Below, in pieces: positions 24,771-32,522 of a DNA stretch of 32,522 nucleotides. The stretch comes from Sphingomonadales bacterium. Lineage in GTDB: Bacteria; Pseudomonadota; Alphaproteobacteria; Sphingomonadales; Sphingomonadaceae. Each line of letters starts with the position of its first letter. Positions within the stretch are counted from its first letter, which is position 1. The notes beneath the pieces were generated by a model, which was not told where the DNA came from, made no database searches, and saw only the letters and a list, made by a program, of their open reading frames with translations. Both the position numbers and the translations under genes were made by a program. The DNA lies in assembly GCA_027489295.1 (NCBI GenBank), contig JAIYAA010000065.1, forward strand, positions 1 to 32,522, read 5' to 3'.

Positions 24771-26285
24771 TTGGGCGAGCCGGGCAAACGTCGAGTCGTC
24801 ATCGTCGGGGGGGGAACGGCCGGGTGGATGACCGCTGCGGCGCTGACTGACCAACTGGGCGCGCTGGTTTCGGTGCAGCTGATCGAGTCCGCCGAGATCG
24901 GCATCGTCGGCGTCGGCGAGGCGACCTTCCCGCATCTGCGGCTGTTCCTGCAGCGCCTCGGCATCGACGAGGCAGCGTTCATGGCCGCCACCCATGCCAC
25001 CTACAAGTTGGGGATCGTGTTCAACGATTTCGGCGCGCTGGGCGAGGAATATATGCACGGCTTCGCCGGCTTCGGCGAACCGGTGGCGGGGGTGCCGTTC
25101 CACCATTACTGGCTGCGGATGGCGGGGCAGGCGAACGGGGCGGCGATCGGCGACTATTCGATCGCGGTGGCCGCGGCGCGCGCGCGGCGGTTTCACCCGC
25201 CCTGCGCCGCGCTGGGTGGCGACGGGGCGTTCAGCTACGCCTATCAGTTCGATGCGACCCGCTTCGCGCCGTTCCTGCGCGACTTCGCCTGCGCGCTGGG
25301 TGCCGAGCGACGCGAGGCGACGGTGCGGCGGGTCGTGCGCGATGCGGAGAGCGGCGACGTGGCGGCGCTGGAACTCGCCGATGGCTCTCGGATCGAGGGC
25401 GATCTCTTCATCGACTGTTCGGGCTTTCGCAGCCTGCTGCTCGGCGAGACGCTGGGCGAGGACTGGGAAAGCTGGAGCGACTGGCTGCCCTGCGACCGTG
25501 CAGTGGCGATGCCCTGCACCCGGCCGCCGGGCGAGATCGAGCCGTTCACCCGGGCGATCGGCATGTCGGCGGGCTGGCGCTGGCGGATCCCGCTGCAGCA
25601 CCGGCTGGGCAATGGCTATGTGTTCAGCAGCGCCTATCTGAGCGAGGCGGCTGCTACCGCCGAACTCGCCGCGGTGCTGGAAGGCGAGCCGCTGGCCGAG
25701 CCGCGCATCCTGAAGTTCAGCCCCGGGCGGCGGCGGCAGGCCTGGGCGCACAATGTGATCGGCATCGGCCTCGCCTCGGGCTTCCTCGAGCCGATGGAAT
25801 CGACCAGCATCTATCTGGTGCAGGTGGCGATCGACTGGCTGCTCGAACTCTTCCCACTCGGCGCGGTGGAGCCGGGCGACCGGGCGACCTTCAACGAACT
25901 GATCGACTTCGAATATGCCCGGATCCGCGACTTCCTGATCCTCCATTATCACGCCACCCGGCGCGACGATTCGCCCTTCTGGAACCGGATGCGGACGATG
26001 GACCTGCCGGACAGCCTGGCCGAGCGGCTCGCGCTGTGGCGGCGGTCGGCGCGGGTGGCGCATTATGGTCGCGGGCCCTTCCTCGAACCGAGTTGGGTTG
26101 CCGTGCTGCTGGGGCAGGGCATCCGGCCCGAAGGGTGGGATGCCCGCGCGCAGCTGCCCGATGCGGAGCGGCTGGCGGGGGCGATGCAGGCGCTGCGCGC
26201 CGATGTCGATCGGCGGGTGGCGCACATGCCGGGCCATGCCGCCTATCTGCGCGACCATATCGGGGCGGAGGCGCTCGATGGCTGA
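24771..26285 (+). CDS. Second flavin-dependent (tryptophan-type) halogenase
   Basis: A 504-residue FADH2-dependent halogenase, paralogous to the enzyme at 15473-16987. The TTG start at 24771 is supported by GGGGGAGG about 6 nt upstream and by the position of the FAD-binding strand directly after it (VVIVGGGTAGW, residues 9-19). All key residues are present: Lys79 (TYKLGIVF), the WRWRIP signature (269-274), and Glu343-Ser344-Thr345 in EPMESTS. The numbering of the lysine matches that of characterised tryptophan halogenases. Shared blocks with the other copy include PFHHYWL, DLFIDCSGFRSLLLG and IPLQHRLGNGYV. It is divergent from the galactomannan-type TBDR and overlaps the start of the degenerate paralogue by 8 bp, so the two are surely co-translated. 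The substrate and halide are unknown. Confidence 0.9.
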   Translation: MGEPGKRRVVIVGGGTAGWMTAAALTDQLGALVSVQLIESAEIGIVGVGEATFPHLRLFLQRLGIDEAAFMAATHATYKLGIVFNDFGALGEEYMHGFAGFGEPVAGVPFHHYWLRMAGQANGAAIGDYSIAVAAARARRFHPPCAALGGDGAFSYAYQFDATRFAPFLRDFACALGAERREATVRRVVRDAESGDVAALELADGSRIEGDLFIDCSGFRSLLLGETLGEDWESWSDWLPCDRAVAMPCTRPPGEIEPFTRAIGMSAGWRWRIPLQHRLGNGYVFSSAYLSEAAATAELAAVLEGEPLAEPRILKFSPGRRRQAWAHNVIGIGLASGFLEPMESTSIYLVQVAIDWLLELFPLGAVEPGDRATFNELIDFEYARIRDFLILHYHATRRDDSPFWNRMRTMDLPDSLAERLALWRRSARVAHYGRGPFLEPSWVAVLLGQGIRPEGWDARAQLPDAERLAGAMQALRADVDRRVAHMPGHAAYLRDHIGAEALDG

Positions 26286-27630
26286 GCCACAGCCGCTGGC
26301 ACGGGTGGGCATCGTCGGCGGCGGCACGGTCGCGCTGCTTGCCGCCATCGCCGTTGCGCGCGCGCTGCCGACCAGCGACGTCTTCCTGCTGCCCTGCCCG
26401 GTGCCGGAGGCGGCGCTGGCCGACCATGCGGTGGCAGGCGGCGCGGCCTTGCAGGCGCTGCACGCGCGGATCGGGATCGGCGAGCGGCTGCTGCTGGCAC
26501 GCGCGGGCGCCAGCCATTGCCTGGCGACCCAGGTCGAGGGGCTGGGCGGGCGCGCCGCGTTCCGGATCGGCCACGGCGCGGCGGTGCGGGACGCGGCGGG
26601 CGGGTTCGTCGCCGAGCCATCGCTTGCCGCGCTTCTGGCCGAGGCCGAGCGCTTCATCGCGCCGGGGCAGGCAGGCGGCGAACTGCTCGATCCCGTGCTG
26701 CGGGTCGACCCGGAGGCTTATCGCAGGGGGCTGGTGATGCTGGCGCGCCAGGCGCGGGTGGCCCAGCTTGCCCCCGCGCTCGGCTGGGCCGGGCAGGGGC
26801 AGGTCGCGCTGGCGGACGGCACCCGCTTCGAAGCCGATCTGCTGATCGACGCGACCGGCAGCGGCTGGGTACGCGATGGCAACGGCAACGGCAGCGGCGG
26901 CGGACCGTGGATCGATGCCGACGGGCCGGACCGCTGCTGCCGCCTGACGGCGGCGCCCCGGCTGAGCCTGATTGATACGCTGCGGGAGCAGGGCGGCGGC
27001 ATCCTGCTCGAACAGCCCGGCCGCACGGCGACGCACTGGACGGCGTGCTGGCGCTCCGGCGAGGACGCGCAGGCGGTGCTGGACGCGCTCGCCACCGCCA
27101 GCGGCGGGACGCCGGGGGCGGCGTTCGTGATCGCCTCCGGGCGGCGCGAGCATGCGTGGCACGGCCGCGTCGTTGCGATCGGCGATGCAGCGGCGCGGTT
27201 GGCGCCTTCGGCCGGCCTCAACCTGCATCTTGCGGCTGCGCAGATCCTGCTGCTGCTCGACCTGCTACCCAGCGGCGGCGCCCCCTTCGCCGAGGCGGGC
27301 GAGTATAATCGGCGCGCCGCGTTGCTCGCCGACCATGCACTGGACGTCGCGGCGTGCCTGCAGGGCGGCGGCGGGTCGGCGTTGCTCGCGCAGCGGAGCG
27401 ATCAGTTCGCCCGGCGCGGTTGGGTGCCCGAGCTTGCCGAGGGACTCGTCTCGGTGGATTTCTGGGCGCAGTTGCTGGCCGGGCTCGGGCATGGGCCTGG
27501 CAGGTTGCCGCGCCGGGCGGCGATGCCGGATGCCGCGGTCGCCGCCGCCGCCGAGGCGCGCCACCGGGCGCACGCGGCCCTGCTGGCGGGCGCGCAGCCC
27601 TATGCCCGCTGGCTCGATTCCCAGGCATGA
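26278..27630 (+). CDS. Degenerate halogenase-family flavoprotein
   Basis: A 450-residue relative of the flavin halogenases that seems unable to halogenate. The ATG at 26278 lies inside the end of the preceding halogenase gene (8-bp overlap). The N-terminal FAD motif reads GGGTVA (14-19), with the last glycine lost. The catalytic lysine position (TYKLG in the neighbour) reads SHCLA, with Cys81. No WxWxIP is present. The halide site EPMEST is replaced by APSAGL (309-314). What remains are the mid-protein block ADLLIDATGSGWV (186-198), the second FAD-binding stretch GRVVAIGDAA (296-305) and the C-terminal helical region. The frame is fully open with normal codon use, so it is maintained and not decaying. 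A partner or regulator of the intact halogenase, or a different flavin-dependent activity, are options; neither is shown by sequence. Confidence 0.75.
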   Translation: MAEPQPLARVGIVGGGTVALLAAIAVARALPTSDVFLLPCPVPEAALADHAVAGGAALQALHARIGIGERLLLARAGASHCLATQVEGLGGRAAFRIGHGAAVRDAAGGFVAEPSLAALLAEAERFIAPGQAGGELLDPVLRVDPEAYRRGLVMLARQARVAQLAPALGWAGQGQVALADGTRFEADLLIDATGSGWVRDGNGNGSGGGPWIDADGPDRCCRLTAAPRLSLIDTLREQGGGILLEQPGRTATHWTACWRSGEDAQAVLDALATASGGTPGAAFVIASGRREHAWHGRVVAIGDAAARLAPSAGLNLHLAAAQILLLLDLLPSGGAPFAEAGEYNRRAALLADHALDVAACLQGGGGSALLAQRSDQFARRGWVPELAEGLVSVDFWAQLLAGLGHGPGRLPRRAAMPDAAVAAAAEARHRAHAALLAGAQPYARWLDSQA

Positions 27631-27661
27631 CAAGCTGGCCCGCGCACGCTAGGCGAGGGGC

Positions 27662-28066
27662 GTGACCCGCCTGCGCCGCCTTCTGTTCGAGCATCGCCTG
27701 CTGTGCGGCTGGCTGATCGCGGCTGCGCTGCTGATGAAGGCGGTGGTGCCGGCGGGGTTCATGCCGGTGACGTCCGGCGGCACGCTCGTGCTCGGCTTCT
27801 GCTCGGGCTACGGTCCGCAGAAGATGGTGGTGACGATCCCCGGCAAGGACGATCGCTCCGGTTCCGACGAGCAGGCGCGGAAGCACGCGATGCCCTGTGC
27901 CTTTGCCGGCCTGTCGATGCTCGGGCTTTCGGGCGTCGATCCGGTGTTGCTGGTACTGGCGATCGCCTTCGTGCTGGCGCTTGCGATCCGCACGGCGGCC
28001 ACGATCCCGCCGATCGCCCGCGTCCATCTGCGACCACCCCTTCGGGGCCCCCCGATCTTCGCCTGA
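27662..28066 (+). CDS. Small membrane protein, DUF2946-like
   Basis: A 134-residue protein starting at GTG 27662, with GAGGGG directly upstream. It has an N-terminal hydrophobic segment (about 15-35, GWLIAAALLMKAVVPAGFM), a Cys-containing loop (LGFCSGYG, then KHAMPCAFAGLS), and a second hydrophobic segment (about 92-110). This layout, with spaced Cys and His residues between two helices, matches what I recall of DUF2946 proteins. Those are often next to TBDR and PepSY genes and are suspected of involvement in copper or other metal handling. The next gene is a TBDR 67 bp downstream, then a PepSY protein, which supports that group. Family assignment comes from memory of the pattern and was not searched. 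Confidence 0.65.
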   Translation: MTRLRRLLFEHRLLCGWLIAAALLMKAVVPAGFMPVTSGGTLVLGFCSGYGPQKMVVTIPGKDDRSGSDEQARKHAMPCAFAGLSMLGLSGVDPVLLVLAIAFVLALAIRTAATIPPIARVHLRPPLRGPPIFA

Positions 28067-28085
28067 TCCCCAAGGTTCAATGTTC

Positions 28086-28115
28086 GTGCGCGCGGGCAGC
28101 CGATGCCGCGCGCAC
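28086..28115 (+). promoter_or_regulatory. 10-bp hairpin in the leader before the 28134 TBDR
   Basis: GTGCGCGCGG at 28086-28095 pairs perfectly with CCGCGCGCAC at 28106-28115 across a 10-nt loop. It occupies most of the 67-bp gap between the DUF2946-like gene and the receptor and ends 18 nt before the ATG. No T-run follows, so it is not a standard terminator. It may set mRNA stability or partial attenuation between the two genes. Confidence 0.45.
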
Positions 28116-28133
28116 CCGGATCAGGAAGAATGC

Positions 28134-30479
28134 ATGTCCAAAGCCCTGTTGTCGGCGGCCGTTTCGGCCGTCCTTGTCGCATCCGCCGCCCATGCCCAGA
28201 CCAGCGTCGACGATCGCCGCGCCGATCTGCTGCGCCAGCGTGCCGCGATCGACGCCGAACTCGCGACGCTCGATACGCTGGCCGCCGCCACGCCGCAGGC
28301 CGCGCCGCCTGCGCCCGTCTCTGCCGACGAGATCTTCGTCACCAGCAAGGCGCTGTCGCTCACCACGCGGGTGCGCGGCCAGACGGTGACCACCGTCGAT
28401 GCCGCCGCCTTCCGCAACACCCCCGCGACGACGATCGCCGATATCGTCCGCCTCTCGCCCGGCATCGCCGTCACACAGGGCAACGGCCCGCGCGACGTGA
28501 GCGTCTCGGTGCGCGGTTCCAACGCGCGCAATTCCTTCGGCGCGCGCAACCTGCAGGTGTTCGAGGATGACTTCCCCGTCACCCAGCCCGACGGCCTCGC
28601 CCGCTTCGACCTGACCGATCCGCATGCCTATGGTGCGGTGGACGTGGTGCGCGGCCCCTCCTCGGCGCGCTACGGCAATTATGCGCTGGGCGGCGCGGTC
28701 AACTTCCGCACCCGCGCCGGCCGCGACATCGACGGCGTGGAGGCCGGGTTCGACGTCGGCGGGGATGGCTTCGCCAATCTCTACGCGACGATCGGCGATG
28801 GCAACGCCGCGCACGATGTCTCGGTGTTCGGCAGCTATGTGCGCGGCGACGGCGCGACCGGGCATACCGGCTATGAGACCGGGACGCTCAACGCGCTGGC
28901 CCGCTTCGAACTCGGCGCGCGAGACCGGGTGGCGGTAAAGCTGATCTACAATGAGGGCGATTTCCGCCTCTCCACCCGGCTCTCGTACAACCAGTATCTC
29001 GCCAACCCGTATCAGCAGGGCTGCAAGGCGGCGGCGACTGCGTCGGCGGGCTGCGGCACGATCTCGGTGCTGGTCAACGGCGTCAACGGCGCCCGCATCG
29101 CGCAGACCGCCGACGAAGGCGACCTGGCCCGCAACGATCGCCGCACGATTATCGGCACCCGCTACGAGCATGATATCGGGCCCAACACCACCTGGCGCAC
29201 CCAGGCGACGTTCGACGCCCGCGTCGTCAACCAGCCGACCAGCGCGACGCCGTTCAAGGGCACGCTGAACAGCTACAACCTGACCTCGGACATCACCAAC
29301 CACGGCACCATCGCCGGCATGGCGGCGACCAGCTTCGTGGGCGTGTTCTACAACTATCTCGACAACCAGAGCTACAGCTTCAACAAGACGCCCGCCGGCC
29401 GCAACGGCTTCGGCGCGCTGACCCAGACCGTGTTCGGCGACGTGCGGAACCTGGGGGTCCGCGCCCGCGAGGAGCTGCAGCTGACGCCCAGGCTCCAGCT
29501 GATCGCGGGCATCGGCGCCGAGCGCTCGATCCTCGACGTCCGCCAGACCGCCTATAGCTATCCGGTGGCCGCCAGCCCGGTGCTCACGCTGATCCCCGCC
29601 GAGCGGCACTTCACCAATGTCGCGCCCGAGGCCGCGCTGTTCTGGCAGGCGATCGACGCGGTGCGGCTGCACGCGCGGGTCGGCACCGGCTATGGCATTC
29701 CGCAGGCGGGCAACCTGTTCGTCACCGCCGCCGGCGTCGCGGGCAACAACGCCAGTCTCAAGGCGCAGCGCAACACCGGCGTCGACCTCGGTGCGGAGGT
29801 GGCGCTGGGCCGCACCTTCAAGGCGGAGCTCACCGGCTATTACGAGTGGTTCACCAACGAACTGGTGAGCCAGTCGGCGGGCGTGAACCTGCTTGCCTAT
29901 ACCTCCAACGTGCCGCGCTCGGTGCATCGCGGTATCGAGCTGGGGGTGAGCTGGCGACCGCTGCCGGGCGTTCTGCCAGGCGCGAAGCTCGATGCGAGCT
30001 ACAGCTATAACGACCAATATTACACCGACTTCCGCGAGCGACTGACCGCGGGCAGCGTGTCGGCCGTGCTGGACAGGAGCGGCAAGGCGATCCCCGGCGT
30101 CGTCCCCAATTTCCTCAATGTGCGGGGCGGCTACGACCAGCCGGCAGGGCCGCTGCAGGGGCTGGGCGGGTTCGCCGAGCTTACCTGGCGCGACCGCTTC
30201 TTCGCCGACAACAGCAATTTGCTGGCGATGCCGTCGGCCACGCTGGTCAATGTGAACCTGCACTATGATCCGCCGCGCGGTGCCGGGCGGCTGAGTTTCT
30301 ATGCCTCGGTGCAGAACCTGTTCGACGTCACCTATGTCGGATCAGCCGCGGTGATCGCCAACAGCCTCAATGCGAGCACGGGTGCGGAGAACCCGGCATC
30401 GGTACTCGCCAACACCACCGGCTCGGTCTACGCGGGCCAGCCCCGCACGGTCTATGCCGGCATCAAGGCGCGGTTCTGA
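28134..30479 (+). CDS. TonB-dependent receptor, probable metal-chelate type, with N-terminal coiled coil
   Basis: A 781-residue outer-membrane TBDR. The ATG at 28134 has AGGA 8 nt upstream and opens a signal peptide (1-21, ending AHA). Residues about 25-50 (DDRRADLLRQRAAIDAELAT and following) look like a short coiled coil, and an Ala/Pro-rich stretch leads to the TonB box DEIFVTS at 65-71. The plug contains RNTPATTIADIVRLSPGI, VSVRGSNARNSFGARN, and VRGPSSARYGNYALGGAVNFRTRAG, features of FecA-like iron-chelate receptors. The barrel ends in GIKARF with a terminal Phe. The next gene encodes a PepSY protein, often paired with siderophore or metal receptors. It is clearly a different class from the sugar-type receptors elsewhere in the window. 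Confidence 0.92.
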   Translation: MSKALLSAAVSAVLVASAAHAQTSVDDRRADLLRQRAAIDAELATLDTLAAATPQAAPPAPVSADEIFVTSKALSLTTRVRGQTVTTVDAAAFRNTPATTIADIVRLSPGIAVTQGNGPRDVSVSVRGSNARNSFGARNLQVFEDDFPVTQPDGLARFDLTDPHAYGAVDVVRGPSSARYGNYALGGAVNFRTRAGRDIDGVEAGFDVGGDGFANLYATIGDGNAAHDVSVFGSYVRGDGATGHTGYETGTLNALARFELGARDRVAVKLIYNEGDFRLSTRLSYNQYLANPYQQGCKAAATASAGCGTISVLVNGVNGARIAQTADEGDLARNDRRTIIGTRYEHDIGPNTTWRTQATFDARVVNQPTSATPFKGTLNSYNLTSDITNHGTIAGMAATSFVGVFYNYLDNQSYSFNKTPAGRNGFGALTQTVFGDVRNLGVRAREELQLTPRLQLIAGIGAERSILDVRQTAYSYPVAASPVLTLIPAERHFTNVAPEAALFWQAIDAVRLHARVGTGYGIPQAGNLFVTAAGVAGNNASLKAQRNTGVDLGAEVALGRTFKAELTGYYEWFTNELVSQSAGVNLLAYTSNVPRSVHRGIELGVSWRPLPGVLPGAKLDASYSYNDQYYTDFRERLTAGSVSAVLDRSGKAIPGVVPNFLNVRGGYDQPAGPLQGLGGFAELTWRDRFFADNSNLLAMPSATLVNVNLHYDPPRGAGRLSFYASVQNLFDVTYVGSAAVIANSLNASTGAENPASVLANTTGSVYAGQPRTVYAGIKARF

Positions 30480-30493
30480 TGGGAGAGGGGATC

Positions 30494-31864
30494 ATGACGC
30501 ACGGCAACCGCCGCTGGCCGAGCTACGCCGCCGTCTGGCGCTGGCATTTCTATGCCGGACTGTTCTGCGTGCCGTTCGTGCTGTGGCTGGCCGTCACCGG
30601 CTCGATCTACCTGTTCCGCCCGCAGGTGGAGGCGCTGATCGACGCGCCCTATGCCAACCTCGCCATCACCGGCCCGCGAGCCACGGCGGCGGACCAGGCG
30701 GCGGCGGCGGTGCGGGCGGTGCCGGGATCGGTGCTCCACCGCTACCAGCTGCCGGAGACTGCCACCCAGGCGGTACAGGTCATCGTCGGCAAGGCGCGGG
30801 ACGAGACCCGCGTCTATGTCCACCCGCAGACGCTCGCGGTGCTGAAGACGGTGGATGAGGATCAGCGGCTGATGCGGGTGATCTTCCGCCTGCACGGCGA
30901 GTTGCTGGCGGGCACGCCCGGCTCCTACCTCGTCGAGCTGGCGGCCTCCTGGACCATCGTGATGCTGCTCTCCGGCCTGTTCCTCTGGTGGCCGCGCGGC
31001 GGGGGTGTGGGCGGCGTGCTCTATCCGCGACTGGGTGCCGGCGGGCGCCGCTTCTGGCGCGACCTGCATGCCGTCACCGGCTTCTGGGTATCGGCCTTCG
31101 CCCTGTTCCTGCTCGTCTCGGGCCTGCCCTGGGCGAAGAGCTGGGGCAGCTATCTGAAGGCGGTGCGCGGGGTGGTGGAGGGCCATCCGGTCAAGCAGGA
31201 CTGGACCACCGGCCGCGCCGAGGAACTGCGCCAGCGCGCCGCGATGGACGCCGGCACCCGCGCGATGATGGGCGAGCATGCCGAGCATCACGGCATGGCG
31301 ATGGCGCATCCGTCCGGGTCGCTGGTGCCGCTCGATCGGCTGATCGCGACGCTCGGGCCGCTGCGCCTCGCGACGCCGGTACTGGTGTCGCCGCCGACCG
31401 GGCCCGGCCAGCCCTGGACCGCCAAGTCCGATGCTGCCAACCGTCCCTTGCGCACCGACCTGACGCTGGACGGCGACACCGGCCGGGTGCTGACCCGCAA
31501 GGATTTCGCCCAGCGCCGGCTGGTCGATCGCCTCGTCGGCTGGGGGGTGGCGATCCATGAGGGGCAGGCATTCGGCTGGCTCAACCAGCTGCTCAACCTG
31601 CTGACCGCGCTGGGCCTGATCCTGCTCGCGGTCAGCAGCGCGATGCTGTGGTGGCGCAGGCGTCCCGAGGGCGTGCTCGGGGCGCCGCGGGCGGGGGCGC
31701 CGGCACCGGCGGCGCTCGCCTTCTTCGCGCTGGTGGTCCTGCTCGGGCTGGCGCTGCCGCTGATGGGGATCAGCCTGCTGGTCGTGCTGGCGGTGGAGCG
31801 GCTGGTGCTGGCCCGGCTGCCGCGCGCGCGGCGCTGGCTCGGGCTCGATCGCGCGCGGGCCTGA
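30494..31864 (+). CDS. PepSY-type inner-membrane protein with His/Met-rich loop
   Basis: A 456-residue PepSY-associated TM protein, a family thought to act with TBDRs in reducing or releasing imported iron or other metal. The ATG at 30494 is preferred because GGAGAGGGG lies just upstream; an ATG at 30479 overlapping the receptor stop is the alternative. Hydrophobic segments lie at about 17-41, 148-166, 194-211 and in the C-terminal third. Conserved histidines at or near the membrane faces are His18 (WRWHFYAG), His134 (FRLHGELL), His192 (RDLHAVTGFW) and His355 (AIHEGQAFG); these are plausible haem or metal ligands. Residues 258-272 form a loop with four His and four Met (MMGEHAEHHGMAMAH). Its stop is 3 bp from the stop of the convergent receptor gene. 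Confidence 0.88.
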   Translation: MTHGNRRWPSYAAVWRWHFYAGLFCVPFVLWLAVTGSIYLFRPQVEALIDAPYANLAITGPRATAADQAAAAVRAVPGSVLHRYQLPETATQAVQVIVGKARDETRVYVHPQTLAVLKTVDEDQRLMRVIFRLHGELLAGTPGSYLVELAASWTIVMLLSGLFLWWPRGGGVGGVLYPRLGAGGRRFWRDLHAVTGFWVSAFALFLLVSGLPWAKSWGSYLKAVRGVVEGHPVKQDWTTGRAEELRQRAAMDAGTRAMMGEHAEHHGMAMAHPSGSLVPLDRLIATLGPLRLATPVLVSPPTGPGQPWTAKSDAANRPLRTDLTLDGDTGRVLTRKDFAQRRLVDRLVGWGVAIHEGQAFGWLNQLLNLLTALGLILLAVSSAMLWWRRRPEGVLGAPRAGAPAPAALAFFALVVLLGLALPLMGISLLVVLAVERLVLARLPRARRWLGLDRARA

Positions 31865-31867
31865 GCG

Positions 31868-32522
31868 TCAGCGGCGCCAGTCGAGCCCCAGGCCGATCAT
31901 CCGCCCGGTGGGCACGGTCTGGGGCACGGTGTCGCTGTGGCGGCCGATCGTGCTGCGATAGGCGGCGTCGGCGAGCAGGTTGCGGGCGAACAGCCGCAGG
32001 GTCGCGCGCGCGCCGATTGCACGGGCGAGGCTGGCATCGATCTGGCGGGCGGGGCGGACCCACTGGTCCAGCGCGCTGCTCGCCAGCACCGAATAGCCGG
32101 ACGCGGAGGTGCCGAGCAGGCCATATTGCTGGACATAGGCGCCGGTCCAGCGGCCGATCAGCTGCGCGTCCCAGCCATCGCGGCGGAAGCGCAGCTCGGC
32201 CGAGGCATTGTAGTCGGGCGCATATTGCAGATGCTCGATCGCCGCGAGGTCGGGGTGGTGCAGCCGAACCCGCCCGTGCAGCACCGTGACCTGCGTGGCC
32301 AGCGTCAGGCCCGGCGCCAACGGCAGCACGCCGCTCGCCTCCAGCCCGAGCAACCGGGCGGTGCCGCCGTTGCGGGGCTGGAGGATGGTGACGCCGGCAT
32401 CGCCCGCCCCGGCTTGTGCGTTCGCATAGTCGCCGCCGGCATCGTAGAGATAATGGGTCAGCCGCTTGGCGAAGGCGGCCAGGCTTAGCGTCGCGCCGCC
32501 CCGCCAGCGCCATTCCCGCCCG
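31868..32522 (-). CDS. TonB-dependent receptor, C-terminal part only (5' end outside window)
   Basis: The last 217 codons of an outer-membrane barrel whose start lies beyond the right edge. Visible are alternating strand patterns (SLAAFAKRLTHYLYDAG, YNASAELRFRRDGWDAQLIGRW) and the TBDR C-terminal block ATLRLFARNLLADAAYRSTIGRHSD, where FARNLLADAAY corresponds to the usual V(D/E)NLFD..Y. The protein ends in LGLDWRR without a terminal aromatic residue. It converges on the PepSY gene with 3 bp between the stops and no room for a terminator. Together with the DUF2946-like, FecA-like and PepSY genes it may belong to one metal-uptake group on two strands. The family is fairly certain; the substrate cannot be judged from this fragment. 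Confidence 0.85.
   Translation of the reverse strand, partial: GREWRWRGGATLSLAAFAKRLTHYLYDAGGDYANAQAGAGDAGVTILQPRNGGTARLLGLEASGVLPLAPGLTLATQVTVLHGRVRLHHPDLAAIEHLQYAPDYNASAELRFRRDGWDAQLIGRWTGAYVQQYGLLGTSASGYSVLASSALDQWVRPARQIDASLARAIGARATLRLFARNLLADAAYRSTIGRHSDTVPQTVPTGRMIGLGLDWRR

Noticed and set aside
28077..30263. A 728-codon minus-strand frame opposite the FecA-like receptor
   Set aside because: Low-complexity Arg/Ala/Gly/Val/Asp protein without motifs; the plus strand carries a full receptor.
1..32522. CRISPR arrays, tRNAs, insertion sequences, phage or toxin-antitoxin genes
   Set aside because: No regularly spaced repeats, cloverleaf genes, transposase motifs or terminal inverted repeats with target duplications were seen; the gaps are short and fully accounted for by the genes and sites listed.

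Overview
The window is GC-rich DNA with the signature of a Sphingomonas-like alphaproteobacterium (family Sphingomonadaceae). I infer this from six TonB-dependent receptors (TBDRs), several with the DIVVTG(I/V)RAS TonB-box/plug start usual in sphingomonads and caulobacters, from TBDR-linked flavin halogenase genes, and from glycan-degradation genes without SusD partners. No tRNA, rRNA, insertion sequence, phage gene or CRISPR array is visible. No transcription factor is encoded, so the regulators of these loci lie elsewhere.

Region A (1-10375, all minus strand) is an arabinan module. In transcription order it holds an MFS sugar porter, a small membrane-anchored protein of unknown function, a chemoreceptor without a periplasmic ligand domain, a Tat-exported GH43 exo-arabinofuranosidase-like enzyme, a large TBDR, a lipoprotein GH43 endo-arabinanase, and a second TBDR cut by the window edge. 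A shared 13-bp motif (TTAGTCCGRCATA) precedes both the exo-enzyme and the large TBDR and may be the operator of the module. The likely flow is: endo-arabinanase cuts the polymer at the outer membrane, the TBDR imports oligosaccharides, the periplasmic exo-enzyme frees arabinose, and the sugar porter takes it up.

Region B (10643-16987, plus strand) holds an exported type-B carboxylesterase, a large TBDR whose ribosome binding site lies inside a predicted hairpin, a strong intrinsic terminator, and a flavin-dependent halogenase with all diagnostic residues.

Region C (16994-24565, minus strand) is a galactomannan-like module: TBDR, intrinsic terminator, GH27 alpha-galactosidase, GH26 beta-mannanase (broken by a 1-nt frameshift in this sequence), and a SGNH carbohydrate esterase. 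The three enzyme genes are tightly packed (4-bp overlap, then 18 bp).

Region D (24771-27630, plus strand) is divergent from the region C TBDR. It holds a second intact halogenase and an overlapping paralogue that has lost the catalytic lysine, the WxWxIP motif and the halide-binding residues.

Region E (27662-32522) looks like a metal or metal-chelate uptake group: a small DUF2946-like membrane protein, a TBDR with an unusual N-terminal coiled coil, a PepSY-type membrane protein with a His/Met-rich loop, and, convergently, the C-terminal end of another TBDR.
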